Assembly: GCA_019120335.1 (NCBI GenBank)
Contig: DWVH01000007.1
Span: 55,223 to 119,222, forward strand
Origin: Candidatus Enterococcus stercoripullorum
GTDB lineage: Bacteria > Bacillota > Bacilli > Lactobacillales > Enterococcaceae
Reading direction: 5' to 3'
DNA: 64,000 nucleotides
This document shows, in pieces, positions 63,897 to 64,000 of this stretch. Both the position numbers and the translations under genes were made by a program. Numbering within the stretch: the first letter of the stretch is position 1; each line of letters opens with the position of its first letter. Below the pieces are notes generated by a model. The model worked only from the letters and a program-made list of their open reading frames with translations, ran no database searches and had not been told where the DNA came from.

Positions 63897-64000
63897 CTAC
63901 TCACCACTTAGCTAAACCTAACGGTTCTTAACGCTTGAAGTGGGAGCTTCTTGGGAATAGAGCATACTTGATAGCTTATTTCTTCACTAACAGAGGTTTC
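63890..64000 (-). mobile_element. Right end of an IS200/IS605-type element (partial)
   Basis: Sequence from about 63890 rightwards is the 3' end of an element whose body lies beyond the window. It carries the last codons of a TnpB and a short GC-rich end with GTGGTGAGTAGTTCAC, similar to subterminal ends of this group. The exact end is uncertain by several bases. Confidence 0.6.
63908..64000 (-). CDS. tnpB: TnpB of IS200/IS605-type element, last 30 codons
   Basis: The minus strand reads in frame from the right edge as ETSVSEEISYQVCSIPKKLP, then LQALRTVRFS and a stop at 63908-63910. This is a typical TnpB C-terminal tail. The rest is outside the window. Confidence 0.6.
   Translation of the reverse strand, partial: ETSVSEEISYQVCSIPKKLPLQALRTVRFS

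Overview
The window is 64 kb of low-GC Firmicute DNA, most likely from the Lactobacillales and probably an Enterococcus or close relative. The reasons are strong AGGAGG-type ribosome binding sites, Gram-positive gene families (PepC, PRD/PTS regulators, YkvA, ArAE), lactococcal-type PurBoxes placed about 76 bp upstream of the predicted transcription starts, and a guanine riboswitch in front of xpt-pbuX. I infer the taxonomy from gene content only. Nearly all genes lie on the minus strand; proC, an EcsC-like gene and rnhA are the plus-strand exceptions.

Region 1 (1-11.3 kb) is core metabolism. It holds de novo purine synthesis (purE-purK-purB, a terminator, then purC-purS-purQ-purL running off the left edge), xanthine salvage and import (xpt-pbuX), a cell-wall glucosaminidase, an aromatic-acid-exporter-like protein and nagA.

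Region 2 (11.4-18.2 kb) is an insertion between nagA and proC. It carries an ascorbate-type PTS operon (PRD regulator fused to EIIA, SIS sugar-phosphate protein, EIIB, EIIC), an IS66 remnant and an ISLre2-type element with a frameshift. A 109-bp direct repeat brackets the PTS operon and the IS66 remnant.

Region 3 (18.2-33.6 kb) has proC, tRNA-Leu(GAG), pepC, an AlaA-type aminotransferase, cardiolipin synthase and many small accessory genes (DJ-1-like, HIT, GNAT, ASCH, ATP-grasp, ribbon-helix-helix, DUF3885).

Region 4 (33.6-44.8 kb) looks like a defence or hypervariable island. It has a Nudix gene next to a PLD-helicase-DUF3427 gene, and a notable two-gene unit in which an RpoD-like sigma factor with a long novel N-terminus overlaps a 1110-residue RecQ-like helicase. 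A second ATP-grasp gene, a small gene with an apparent ATA start, and a candidate small RNA with its own promoter and terminator follow.

Region 5 (44.8-64 kb) contains a Sel1-GNAT fusion, several unknown proteins, an arginase-like gene cut in two by a 2,452-bp IS607-type element (transposase with a nonsense codon, TnpB intact), the S-methylmethionine pair mmuP-mmuM, two HAD phosphatases, a DUF4230 protein, rnhA, and, at the right edge, the end of an IS200/IS605-type element that truncates a GNAT gene.
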